NCBI GenBank assembly: GCA_018398585.1
Contig: JAGTTD010000007.1
Coordinates: forward strand, 10,071,320 to 10,135,319
Length of the DNA stretch: 64,000 bases
From: Simmondsia chinensis
Taxonomy: Eukaryota > Streptophyta > Magnoliopsida > Caryophyllales > Simmondsiaceae
Direction: 5' to 3'
Position numbers and translations under genes: made by a program. The notes under the pieces are model-generated. The model was given only the letters and a program-made list of their open reading frames with translations. It was not told the DNA's origin and did not search any database. Shown piece after piece: positions 46,890 through 57,925 of this stretch (positions within the stretch are counted from its first letter, which is position 1; each line of letters opens with the position of its first letter).

Positions 46890-47974
46890 ATCCTCTCAAC
46901 TTTCCTCCAGGCCCTCATCATCAATTTCAATAATAAGGAGTTGAGACCCTCTATTCTTGCATCCGTGGCCTGCTTCAAACTTCTCATCACAGAAATAACA
47001 CAATCCCTTAGCCCTCTTATCCTGTAACTCTGTTCTGGACAGTGTTCTTTGGGGTATGTTGGGATCTGTGGTGTTTTGAACTAGAGGATTGGTTCTTTGC
47101 ATTGGAGGTTTGAATGTGTTTTGATTAGTTTTGGGTATATTAGGGGTAGGAAGTAAGGGTACCTTTGAATATTTTAGCTATTTAGCTAAGGCTTCAACTT
47201 TGGCCTCTGCCAACTTAACCAAGCACACAGCATGTTAGAGAGTAGTAGGTTGCTTAGATCGTACCTCTAGCTCAAGATCATCTCTTAATCCGGTCAGAAA
47301 GCAACTAATTAGCTGAGCTTCAGCCAAATCAGCTCTAACCAAAATCATGTCAAACTTAGCCAAATAATCCTTCACTAACTCCTCTTACTTTAGACTCATT
47401 AATTCAAACATAGGATCTTCGTGGACACTTCCAAATCTTCCCTTAACTGCCCCAACATAATAAGCCCATGAGACCACATCTAATCCTCCTCTTGTTCTCA
47501 AAAAATTTTGATGCCATTGGAGGATAGACCCCTCAAATAGATCAATGCTAATCGACTTTTATCGAATTCAGGTGTATTATCAATTGTAAAAAATTGTTCA
47601 AACATAAACAACCATCCATTAACATCTTGTCCTTCAAACAAAGGAAAGTGCATCCTACTAAGTCTAGTAGCATAAGAGTGATTACCCACATTGACGTCTA
47701 GAGTTGGATCCTGATTGACCTGATTTGCTGAAGAATTCAATCCACCCTCCATCACTCCATTTCTGCCATTCTGACGACCCTACTGTAATGACATTGCAAC
47801 AATCAGCTCCTTGAGCTCTCTCATTTCACCTCTTAGCTCTCCAACTGATGATCGCATCTCACCCTTCGGCTCACCCACAATTTGCTCCATTCTTTCATCA
47901 GTTGAATGAATTTGAGTAGAAAGTACCTCTTCCACCCTTTGAATCTTAACAGCATAGTGAGTATTGTCAGCCAT
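46890..47974 (-). pseudogene. gag: G2 gag
   Basis: Starts with MADNTHYAVKIQRVEEVLST (47780-47974) close to the priming site, with a predicted coiled-coil pattern (GELRGEMRELKELI). The capsid region at 47498-47755 has HFPLFEGQDVNGWLFMFEQF, a typical chromovirus gag motif. The knuckle-like LCYFCDEKFEAGHGC lies at 46896-47102. Several stops lie between 47100 and 47498. The start codon is supported by its position just inside the 5' LTR and priming site. Confidence 0.85.
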
Positions 47975-48025
47975 GGTAGCCCGAATTGATCAATCCATAG
48001 GCTGGGAATCAAGCTCTGATACCAA

Positions 48026-48384
48026 TGATACAGCAATTCCAATTACAAGAACCAAAATCCAATATACACACACAGAATTCAAAAATAGTGGGAGAATTAG
48101 AGAGAAATTGAGGGAGAAAGAGAATTGTATTATCCAAAAGTCTAACCCTAAACATAACCAACTTTCCCTTATATATGATTGCTAAAGAAAAATGAAAGAA
48201 ATGAGGAAATTGTAGGAAAATAATAATAAAATGCAGAAATTATAGAAAATATCTATATCAGGTGAAAAAATAACAAAAGAACCTGCTGCACGTGCCTAGC
48301 ACGTGCCTAACTTACTCCCCGCTTCCCGCCAAAAACCCGCCTAAATAATATATGAATTTCTACTTCGATTTTTGCACTGTATCG
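48026..48384 (-). repeat. 5' LTR of G2
   Basis: Aligns along its length with 43055-43413. Its outer terminal base is G rather than the expected A (GTATCG), next to the TSD CGTTC. It keeps the CACGTGC...GCACGTGC repeat at 48289-48306. Confidence 0.92.
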
Positions 48385-48954
48385 CGTTCACTGCCATAGT
48401 CACTAGGGTGTCACACCGCTTTCTTCGCTGGAGCAAGGGTGAGGTCAGGGCTGGCAGTTAGGGTTTCGAGGAGTAGGGCTCTGTCGTTGAGGAAGAAGAG
48501 ACTTGTGGGTTTGGCGATGAATTTTGAGTTTAATTACATGAGAGATTTGCAAGTTCATTCCCTCTCTATCTTTCTCTTGTCCTTCTTACACATACTCTCA
48601 CTTCATTTATTTAGTTATCGTTGTATCCCTGAAACTATTTTACTACGATGAAAGAAGTCTTAAGAAAATTGATCGCACAGCCTCAACAACTGAGATCACT
48701 TGGTTACCCGATTCGTAAGCAATTTATCCAACAATCTTAAGACTTATTTCACCCCTAAATTTCTTTTTAAGTACTTAATCACCATTTATTTAGATATTTT
48801 AGAGAAAATTTTTTTTGTTAATTTTAAAAAATATAAGGGGTTAAAATTTGTAATTATAGTGTTTGATCCTGGAGGGTTTACCAATTTATATATTAATATT
48901 TTGACCCTGAAGGACAAGGGTCATTTCATGGCGGAAGTATTCATACAAATATAG

Positions 48955-49121
48955 TGTTGAGCCTTTCCGACTACCACATCATCGGCTATTACACTGGTGC
49001 CACATCAGCATTGCCACATCCCTACAAATTGCCACATTATCAACCTAAACCCCAAATTTGTTAGTATAAATAAATGTTAGAGTAGAGTAATGGTTACGTT
49101 GAGTATTTGTGTTATGTAGAG

Positions 49122-49161
<40 letters not shown>

Positions 49162-49313
49162 CCCAAAAAAAAAAAATCTTCGCGCTGTTTTCTCCCCCAT
49201 TCTTCTCTGTATTTTTCCTTTTTCTTATACAATCCTAGTATAGTTTATATTTATAAATCTCATAAGAGTTCAATCGATATCAATTCGGCCTGAATAGATT
49301 ATGAATCGTAACA
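48955..49313 (+). repeat. 3' LTR of E with a C36 homopolymer
   Basis: Begins TGTTGAGCC and ends GAATCGTAACA. It contains 36 consecutive cytosines (49124-49159) followed by an A-run, which largely explains its extra length over the 5' LTR. Confidence 0.87.
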
Positions 49314-49838
49314 ATTAACCTGTACGATAATTAAGTCATACAATTAAAAATAAAATAAATAAATTGACACATTGGACGAAATACAATAATATTTTAAACA
49401 AAAGCCCTATTTTAAATATACAATATATCATAAAATATAATTAATTTCTAAAAAAAATAGATTTTAATATATATATACATATATTCCCCTGCATTGTACA
49501 ATTTCAAATCTGTTCCTATGTAAGTGTTCAATTCCAAATTAATTGTCATACGTGCGTTCAATACTTTTCTTTTACCAGTTAAGAGTTAAATACCAAAAAA
49601 AATTTGGGGGTATAGTTTAATACTTTTTTAATATTTCGAGAATGTTAAATTTATTCCCTTTTATTGTAAAATTCTAACTTAGCTCCCCTATGGGTGTATG
49701 ATTCCAAATTAATTTTTATATGAGTGTTTAATGGTTTTCATTTACAATTAAAGAGTTAAATACAAAAAAAAAAAAAAAAAAAAAAAACTCTTTGAAATTT
49801 AGCTCAATACCATTTTAATATGTTTTCCTATACTATAG

Positions 49839-50520
49839 TTGGTGGCCATCATATAACCTTGGAATTGGAGTGGCAATGGGTCATGTTAAGCGAATTTTAA
49901 GGCATAGACAACTTTAGAATATAACGGTGAACTGTACAATACAGCAACAATTTTTGGTGAAATGTTCAATTTACTCTTTTCGATTTTTCCGATACCACAC
50001 ACGCACCATAACCAAATTCCTTAAAGCATAAGGAGAAGGTTTCCATGTCTCATTTGTTGGAATTTAGGGTAGTGTGCTTCAATTTTGAAAGTCTTGTGTT
50101 TTTCTCCAATCACACATTGAAATTCTAGAAGAGGAGAGTCTAGTTTAAATACCCTCTTTTTATTGTACTTGGTAAAGAATTGTGAGCCTAGAATGGGTTT
50201 TGTGAACCACACGCATGAGCGCCTGCCCAACTTCTTCTATTTTTACGACCCTTGTATTTGTTTAAGTTGTTGTACACCAAACTCGTGGTGAGTTCTTGGT
50301 GTTGGACTATGCTTGAGGCCTTTGGGTCGAGCTCGAGAGTTCTTCTTCAATTGATCTCAAGGGTGCTACCTTCAGGAGTTGTCCAATGTCCAGTCTCGAG
50401 GCTCAATGCTACAAGCTCGAGCTCGAGCATGCGCTTTTACCACGTCTTTTCCTGCTCTTTCCTTAACTAAATTTTCCATAATTGACTAGATTTTTATTAA
50501 GCTCCCATATTCACCACTTT
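49839..50520. other. no recognised feature
   Basis: AT-rich, becoming mixed after 50250. A minus-strand frame at 50021-50230 (FFTKYNKKRVFKLDSPLLEF) has no domain that I recognise. A GAGCTCGAG-rich patch lies at 50326-50425. Confidence 0.35.
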
Positions 50521-50573
50521 CCTTGTTTGAGGCGAATTCTTTGCCATGATATTTTTCTCAACAAACAAGGAAT

Positions 50574-50720
50574 AAGCTATATAAATACCGTCCCTTAGGG
50601 TTTTATACAGATCAACGAAAACACAATCAGCTTTGACATTACTTCTTCTTCTTCGTTGCATTCCTTCTCTCTCAAAAATTATCTCCTCCATTACTAAGCA
50701 AGTTGGGGTGTACTCCAACC
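50574..50720 (+). promoter_or_regulatory. promoter-like segment, possibly U3/R of a solo LTR
   Basis: CTATATAAATACC at 50576 is a strong plant TATA match. About 30-60 bp downstream begins a pyrimidine-rich leader (ACTTCTTCTTCTTCGTTGC, CCTTCTCTCTC), then the palindrome-like TTGGGGTGTACTCCAA (50703-50718). The next 300 bp are GC-mixed without a supported ORF. This is the usual layout of an LTR promoter, but I could not define LTR edges, so a host promoter is also possible. Confidence 0.35.
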
Positions 50721-51545
50721 TATCTCCCCGGAGTACACTGCTGAAGTGGGTGCTGTGGGTGCTATGTTAACCCTGGGGGTCGGGGTACCATTCAACCCAT
50801 TGTACCTCCATGGGGACGTAAACGACTGAGGAAGTCGACTCTCCACGGCGCCGCAATTTTCTTCGGTTATATCTTTCCCTTTTGTTCTGTTTAAAAGTCG
50901 TTTCTTTTATCTTTGTTGCAATCTCGAAATTAATTATATTATAATAAACGAGTTATATTTTGGTCGCTCGTTCACAAGTTACACCAACGTCATTAAATTA
51001 ACAAAAACACCTTGACTAATAAGTTAACGCGCACAAAGCTTTTTACTCATTCTTAGCACATTTTCTTAGTCTTGACTACCGCATTATTGGACCATGAGCA
51101 TTATTATTGGGGGAAAAAAAAAATAAAAATAAAAATTTTTTGAATCTAATCCATATGCTAAAAATTATCAATTTAAAAATAATTAATTTAACATTATCTT
51201 AATAATTTAATAAAAAATTATTAAATGTATAAATTTAAATATTTCTAAACTATTAAAGTTGTATTTAATTAAATTTATTAATAATTCTATAAAAATCATT
51301 AAATTTTTTATTAAATTATTAAACATATAAATTAAATATCTAGGTATAATATATGCATATGGGATTTTTCTAATATGTGCCTATTGGATACATATTAGGG
51401 TGTATTAATTATACTTTTATTCCTTCATTTTTTTACTAAAGAAAAAATTTATTATTATTATCTTTATATTTGACCAATCAAATATTACAATGTGATGCAA
51501 TTAATACACCTTAATTTATTATTATTACCTTTATATATACCTAAA
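50721..51545. other. transcribed-leader-like then AT-rich sequence
   Basis: 50721-50880 is GC-richer (GGGGGTCGGGGTACC, CCACGGCGCCGC), and 51100-51545 is almost pure A/T. No gene or repeat boundary is supported. Confidence 0.35.
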
Positions 51546-51590
51546 GACCAATATATATACAGAGCCACCTGAAAGAACCAGCGTTATTGC

Positions 51591-51708
51591 ATGGGGAAAT
51601 TAAAAATGAGAAATCCTAGTTTAATGATTATGTTGTTATTACTGTCATTTGTGTTGGTGCAAGCTGAGGCAGGGGAAGTTTCGCCAGAATATTCAACCCC
51701 CAAAAATG
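51591..51708 (+). CDS. possible first exon of a small secreted peptide gene
   Basis: Starts MGKLKMRNPSLMIMLLLLSF and continues VLVQAEAGEVSPEYSTPKN: a basic start, a hydrophobic core and a likely cleavage after QAEA, which is a convincing signal peptide. TATA-like TATATATAC words lie 30-60 bp upstream (51533, 51550). A GT follows the last clean codon (51709), after which the frame turns hydrophobic and AT-rich like an intron. MITE M lies 330 bp downstream, so any second exon would be beyond 63606. I could not identify the family or the next exon. Confidence 0.35.
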
Positions 51709-52567
51709 GTATTATTTACATGCTTGTCCTCTTAAAATTTCTTTTTAAATTTTATTTTTGTATTTTTATTTTGTAGCGCTTATCTGTTAAGAGTAAGAGC
51801 TCCATATATATGAGTAAATGTCAATCCCCCATAGGAGTTGTAGGAAAAAAGAGACAAACATATAAACTTAATGGGTTTAGTTTACCTAATGTCAATTGGT
51901 TTTCAAATGGAATCTTATTTAGACTTATATGTGAATCTCATATGTTTCAACTCAACGGATCGGGTTAAAAGGTCAGGTGAAATTTAACATTATCTAAATA
52001 TCTAATTTGCAAATTTCACTCACTCCCATTTATTTTCAGGCAAGGATCCCATGCAACGCTGCATGGGTGCCGTGAGAGGGAGGCGGATTTATTTTTTTTA
52101 ATTTTTTTATATTTTATATACAAAGTATAATTTTATAAAATATAATAAAATTATACTTTATATATAAAATACAATAAATAAAATTATATATTATTGCAAG
52201 GACAAATTTGTTATTATAGGGTGACATTATAGTCTTTAACACAATTCTATAAATCTTATTGTTTGTAGTCTAATACGAACTTAGATCAAATCTAGCTTAA
52301 TCAATGGAATCTAACACTCATACAAGCTATAACCAAAGCTATGGGGCAGTAAACAGCTACCCCGCTGTATAATTGTATTCATATATGATAGATATAACTC
52401 CTAAATGAGTAGTTACATAAAGAAAGGGGAGAGGGGTACACAGAAGAGATTTGAGGGAGAGAGAGAAACACAAATAATCACGCATCAACATAACCATCTC
52501 TCTCTACTAAGGGCCTTATTTATATTAAAAGCTAAAACAACATTCTCAGTGCTCCAAGGTTGAGGTG

Positions 52568-54005
52568 TGAAGATCCAAAGAGTAACCTAAGAGGGGGGAT
52601 GAATTAGGTTCTTTAATGATAAATGAGAAATTTAAATTTATGAATTAAAAGTTCAAATAAAAGCTAAACAATAAATACGAAATGAAAAAGATAAAGACAA
52701 AAATAAAAGGGATGCACAAAGATTTTTATAGTGGTTCACTTTCAAACCGAAAGCTAGTCAACTTCTCAAGTGACTACTCTTAGTCACTTGAGCCTTTAAC
52801 TAAGCTCGATGATCCTTTTTAAAAACAGGCTCAGGATCCAACCTTTACAACCGGTCTTTTTGTACGTTGGCTCATAACCCAACCTTTTACAACTGATCCT
52901 TTTTGTAACCGTAGGCTAAAGATCCAACCTTTGCAATAGAATAAATTAGAATAAAGTAATGGAAGAATTAAAGCACCGAAATTCTTCACTCTTTCAAGAG
53001 TGAATTGACACTTGATCAAGCTAGGCAAAGCTAAGGATATGACAATTATACTCAATGATCAACAATAAGAGAACAAGTTATGCTCAAATAAAAGCTTTAA
53101 AACAAAACTTAAAAACAAACGGTTAAAGCGCAAGTATGTAAAAGAACATTTTATCAAAGAATGCTTAGAAAGTATTGGATGCTTTGAACCAAAGCATTCA
53201 AGCCCTATTTATAGGCAAATAAGGGCCTAGGATATGTTTAAATTGTTATAACAAAGATTAAGAAAGAAATTAGCTAGTTAATTTGATTGATTGATAGGAC
53301 TGATTACTAATTTAGCTAATTAATTTGATTGATTGAATCATTTCTAAATTAGCTAAAGTTTTTGAATTAATTTGATTGATTGATTGATAGTATTGATTAC
53401 TAATTTAGATAATTAATTTGATTGATTGAGTCATTTCTAAATTAGTCTAAATTTTTGAATTGTTTTCCTACTTTGTTTTGATTTTGAATATTTGATTGCA
53501 CAAATCAAGCTAAATCAATACCCATTTAATTTTTATCTTAATCAATTAGATCATGTTTTTTAAAATACCAATTTGAAAAATATTTTAATTGAAAGGCTAG
53601 ATTGGTTTAAATTTTGACTGGAATATTTTTCAAATAAAATTTAAAAATCAATTTTTAAAAAAATTTTCAAAAACATTTTTTATTAGAGCATCACTTATCA
53701 ATATTGAGACTTGGACCTAATTGATATATCCCAATCCTAAGTCCTAGACAATAAAAATAAATAACTTTAAGGCGCTTGGACTCGGATCAAGTTCTCTTCA
53801 ATTTGGATGAATCTTCTCTTAAACTTTGATCTCTTTTTCTCTTGATTCGTCATTTTGGAAAGCTTCATATCAACACGATTAACCTTAATTTTTCTAGCTT
53901 TCTTATAAGTCACTTACAAATAAGATTAGAGCAATTTAAATACTATGAACTCACTAAATGGTTTTTATCATCAAAATTACAATATAAATGGCTTTAGGGC
54001 CAACA
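52568..54005 (-). repeat. 3' LTR of copia C
   Basis: A 1,438-bp LTR, TGTTGGCCC to GATCTTCA on the minus strand. It includes GATTGATTGATA-type short repeats (53280-53430) shared with the other LTR. Confidence 0.93.
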
Positions 54006-54019
54006 ATATCCCCCTTTTT

Positions 54020-54880
54020 GATAATGACAAATATTTGGTGTTTTACTCTTAAAAATATAAGAGTTAAAGTATAGAAATCACTATAAAAGCATGCACATTA
54101 AGATATAGTCCAGAGATGCATTATAGGAATCATAAAAGCTCCCCCTTAGTTGCTGCATTATAAAAATCATAAATAACATCATCATTATTTTTAACATTAT
54201 GCATTCAAGGGGTTAGATGTTCAATTATCTTACACCTAGCATAGCATAGCACAATTAAGCATCAACATAAATAAACTAAACACCAATTTTTCTCCCCCTT
54301 TGTCATCAACAAAAAGCATTAGAGAAGGAATAAACAAAATGACAAGAACATCATGTATGGTCACAAAGAAAAAGGAGTAAACATTTAAATTGCATAATCT
54401 AAAGTAAAAAGTTGTACACGATGAAAATGTGGCTCCAAATTTTAAAAGAAGAAAAGAAAATAAGTCTACGAAGTGGCAGTCTTTTTTTTTTTATATAATT
54501 TAGAGATTTGTTCGAAATTGTTTCAAATATTTATAACAAATTTAGAGATTTGTTGTCAATCAAAAAAATTTTAGAGATTTGTTCAAAATTGTTCAAGAAA
54601 AATTTAGAGATTTATTCATAACAAATTTTAATAATTGTTTATAGGGGTTGAGTTTTTTTTTTTTTTTTTTGTGTGAATTTTTTTCTTTTTTTAAAATAAA
54701 AATACCTTTTTTTTATAAAGAAAAATGGTCAAAGTTCCTACATCCATGAGTTGGATAAAAATACTTGGTCCGTTGGAGCTCTTTTATATTGAGTATTAAA
54801 ACTCAATGTTAAATGCAAGCAATCAAAATCAATTAGTCAAATTGCACACGCCAATTCTAGTTCTAATATCACAAAAAATA
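54020..54880 (-). other. copia C region between RNase H and 3' LTR
   Basis: Non-coding, with T- and A-runs and repeated TTTAGAGATTTGTT motifs (54499-54610). In some Sireviruses this interval holds an extra envelope-like ORF. I see none here. Confidence 0.6.
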
Positions 54881-54887
54881 ATTTCAC

Positions 54888-56218
54888 CTAGAGTTTAGTG
54901 AAAATGTTCAATAATTGATCATTGGTGGGAACAAATTTCACAATGACATCTCTTTTAAGTACATGATCACGAATGAAATGATGTCTAACCTCAATATGCT
55001 TTGTCCTTGAATGTTGAGCCGGGTTTTTAATTAAGCATATAGCACTAGTATTATCACACATTATGAGAGCATGGTCAATATGAATGCCATAGTCATTTAA
55101 TTGATGCATTAACCACAACATTTGAACACAATAACTTCCACATGCAACATATTCGGCCTCGGCAGTGGATAAAGCAACGGAATTTTGTTTTTTGCTAAAC
55201 CATGACACCAAAGCGTGACCAAGAAATTGACAAGTACCACTAGTCGATTTTCGGTCCAATTTGTATTCGGCAAAATCCGCATCACTATATCCAACTAAAT
55301 CAAAGAAATCACATTTAGGGTAGAATATGCCTAAAGTAGAGTACCAACTACGTATCAAAATATTCTTTTCACGGCACACAAATGTGATTCCTTAGGACAT
55401 GCTTGAAATCTAGCACATAAACATACACTGAACAATATATTAGGCTAACTAGCGGTAAGGTAAAGAAGGGATCCGATCATACATCGATATAGCTTTTGGT
55501 CCACCTTTTTACCTTTTTCATCCAAATCTAACTTGAGAGTTGAGCTCATTGGTGTTGCTATTGGCTTAGAATTTTCTATGCCAAATTTCTTAAACATTTT
55601 CTTGATGTACTTGGCTTGGTTGATGAAGATTCTTTCCTTGCCGTGCAAGATTTGCAATCCAAGGAAGTAGTTGAGTTTTTCCATCTCACTCATTTCGAAT
55701 TCCCTACTCATAAGATTTGCAAATTCTTCACAAAGAGATGGATTAGTAGCACCAAACACTATATCATCAACATAAATTTGCGCAATAAGAATGTCATGTT
55801 TAGAATGTTTGATAAAAAGTGTGGTGTCAACCTTTCCTCTTGAAAATCCATTTTGCATTAAAAAGGAACTCAATCTCTCATACCAAGCTCAAGGAGCTTG
55901 TTTCAATCCATAGAGAGCCCTTTTGAGTTTAAAGACGTGGTTGGAAAATTTGTCATCCTCAAATCTGGGTGGTTGTTCAACATAAACTTCTCCTTCAATG
56001 AGACCATTTAAAAATGCACCTTTTACATCCATTTGAAAAAGTTTGAAATCTTTAAATGAAGCAAATGCGCATAAGTGTCTAATAGCTTCTAGCCTAGCAA
56101 CAGGAGTAAAGATTTCCTCATAGTCTATACCTTCTTCTTCGTTATAGCCTTTAACTACTAACCTTGCCTTGTTTCTTACCATGTTGCCTTCCTCATCCTT
56201 CTTTTGCGATAGACCCAC
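54888..56218 (-). pseudogene. pol: copia C reverse transcriptase and RNase H
   Basis: RT begins at 56218 with [20 protein letters not shown], then [12 protein letters not shown] and [12 protein letters not shown]. One stop follows (CGA to TGA type, near 55880). It continues NGFSRGKVDTTLF and IYVDDIVFGATN (catalytic YVDD intact). RNase H at 54888-55379 has VGYSDADFAEYKLDRKSTSG and SLSTAEAEYVA, with acidic catalytic residues kept. A frameshift lies between 55379 and 55445. This is the best preserved pol in the window but still broken. Confidence 0.93.
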
Positions 56219-56283
56219 TTGGTACCTATGACTTGATGATCTTGGGGTCTATCCACAAGTTCCCATACATCACTTCTCTTTAA

Positions 56284-57915
56284 TTAGGTTAGCTCTTCCT
56301 CCATTGCCATTATCCAATTTGCATCATTAAGAGCTTTTTTTATGTTTTTGGGTTCTTCAAGAGAGATGAATGCGGCTAAATGACAATATTCGGTTAATAC
56401 ATGCCTTGTTTTTACACCTTGAGAGGGATCACCAATGATTTGACTTATTCGGTGATCCTTCAAGTATTTCCAATCTCGCGGTAAACCTTCCTCTTTGGTT
56501 TCTACATTTTGGTTATCTACTTTTGGTTCATCCATTGGAGCTTTTAGTATATCTTTTTCTTGCTCCTCGGATGAGTGTGTGATGTTTATTGGTTTAATTA
56601 CTATATCATCATCATCGCAGGGAGTTCTAGAGGACAAGGCATTAGATTCATCAAAGACTACATGTATAGACTCTTCCACAATCTTTGTCTTTTTATTATA
56701 GACTCTATATGCTTTGCTTGTTAGAGAGTATCCAATGAAAATACTTTTATCAACTCGTGAATCAAATTTACCAAGATTCATTTTTCCATTATTGTGAATG
56801 AAGCATTTGGTTTAAAATATGCAATATTTGGTTTTCTACCTTTATAAAGTTCATATGGTGTTTTCTTCAAAATTGGTCTTATTAAAGCTCGATTTAAGAT
56901 GCAGCAGGCGGTATTAATGGCTTCGGCCCAAAATGATTTAGGCAAGTTATTTTCACAAATCATGGTTCTTGCCGTTTCTTCAAGTGTTCTATTTTTTCTT
57001 TCAACCACTCCATTTTGTTGAAGAGTTCTAGGTGCCGAAAAATTGTGGTCAATTTCAAAGTAATCACAATAATTTTCAAATTTACCATTTTCAAATTCCC
57101 TTCCATGATCATTTCTAACCGAAATAATTTTCAAATTGTTCTCATTTTGCAGATTTTTGCAAAATTTTTCAAATTTATCAAATGCTTCACTCTTATGAGA
57201 AAGGAATAGGACCCAAGTAAAATGCGAGTAATCATGAACAATTACAAGTCCATTTCGCTTTTCACCGAGGCTCAAATGACTAGTAGGACCAAACAAGTAT
57301 AGATGTAAGAGTTCAAGATGCCTTGATGTTGAAACTACATTCTTTGGTTTGAATGAAGATTTAGTTTGTTTGCCATATTAACATGCATCACAAATATGAT
57401 ATTTTTCAAATTTTAGCTTCGATAATCCTCTAACAAGGTTATTTTTTAAAAGTTTTGAAATCAAATCCATACTAGCATGTCCAAATCTTCTATACCAAAT
57501 CCAAGGATCATTTCATTTAAGACACTAAAAAAGTTTAGTGAATCTACACAAACAAGATCAATCATATAGACATTTTCACATTGAAGACCAACAAGCAAAA
57601 TCTCATTTGTTTTGGCTTGTTTAACTATGCATCTAGATGATTCAAAGTCACACAATAACCTTTATCACATAATTGACTAATGCTTAGCAAATTGTGCTTA
57701 AGACCTTCCACAAGTAGGACATCTTCAATGCAAGGAGAAGAGTTAGATGCAACATTACCTATACCGATTATTTTTCCTTTCTTGTTGTTGCTAAAAGTGA
57801 CATTTTCTTTTCTTTGCATTAGAGAAGTGAACTTAGATTTATCTCCGGTCATGTGCCTTGAGCAACCACTATCCAAGTACCACTTTTGGTTTTTGCTTTG
57901 AATTTTCATACACAC
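56284..57915 (-). pseudogene. pol: copia C protease and integrase
   Basis: Protease at 57625-57915 has WYLDSGCSRHMTGDKSKF with the catalytic DSG, then GLKHNLLSISQLCDKGY. A pre-integrase segment follows in another frame (57461-57655). The integrase core at 56778-57296 has VIVHDYSHFTWVLF, SVRNDHGREFEN and GVVERKNRTLEE, giving the D, D, E triad. The linker to RT (56284-56781) includes FIGYSLTSKAYRVYNKKT. At least three frameshifts separate the parts. Confidence 0.92.
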
Positions 57916-57925
57916 CTACCACAAT

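Larger units (their letters stand above)
43055..48384 (-). mobile_element. complete Ty3/gypsy chromovirus G2
   Basis: Minus-strand element of 5,330 bp with 359-bp LTRs at 48026-48384 (5') and 43055-43413 (3'), a 5-bp TSD CGTTC (43050-43054 and 48385-48389), and the priming site ATTGGTATCAGAGCTT next to the 5' LTR. Gag, protease, RT, RNase H, integrase and a chromodomain-like C-terminus are all in the canonical order. Size and gag style suggest the Reina group, tentatively. It sits in the single ORF of element E. Stops and frameshifts are present, but the LTRs are similar, so it is younger than G1. Confidence 0.93.
42208..49313 (+). mobile_element. small non-autonomous LTR retrotransposon E, host of G2
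   Basis: The LTRs are 42208-42518 and 48955-49313, ending GAATCGTAACA. The Met priming site ATTGGTATCAAAGC follows the first LTR. The flanks ATTAG/ATTAA are a probable 5-bp TSD. Without G2 the interior is only about 1.1 kb, with one short ORF (42586-43054) and a 3' segment homologous to that of element D. There is no protease, RT or integrase, so it would need enzymes from another element. Confidence 0.85.
41181..49838. mobile_element. foldback element with long inverted arms, host of E and G2
   Basis: The left arm from 41181 (CACTACAGGGAAAAAG, AAAGGTATTGAACAC, AACAAAAGGGAATAAATT, CGTCCAATATGTCAATTTA) reads as the reverse complement of the sequence running back from 49838 through 49320. The inner arms continue to the hairpin TTTCACCACCTTGA (41909) / TCAAGGTGGTGAAA (42052). 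Arms are about 0.7 kb and the loop about 0.13 kb, roughly 1.5 kb in total without the LTR element E inserted in the right arm at 42208. No TSD was established. Non-coding. Confidence 0.78.

Noticed and set aside
50021..50230. Minus-strand 69-codon frame as a gene
   Set aside because: No homology recognised and no start or splice context.
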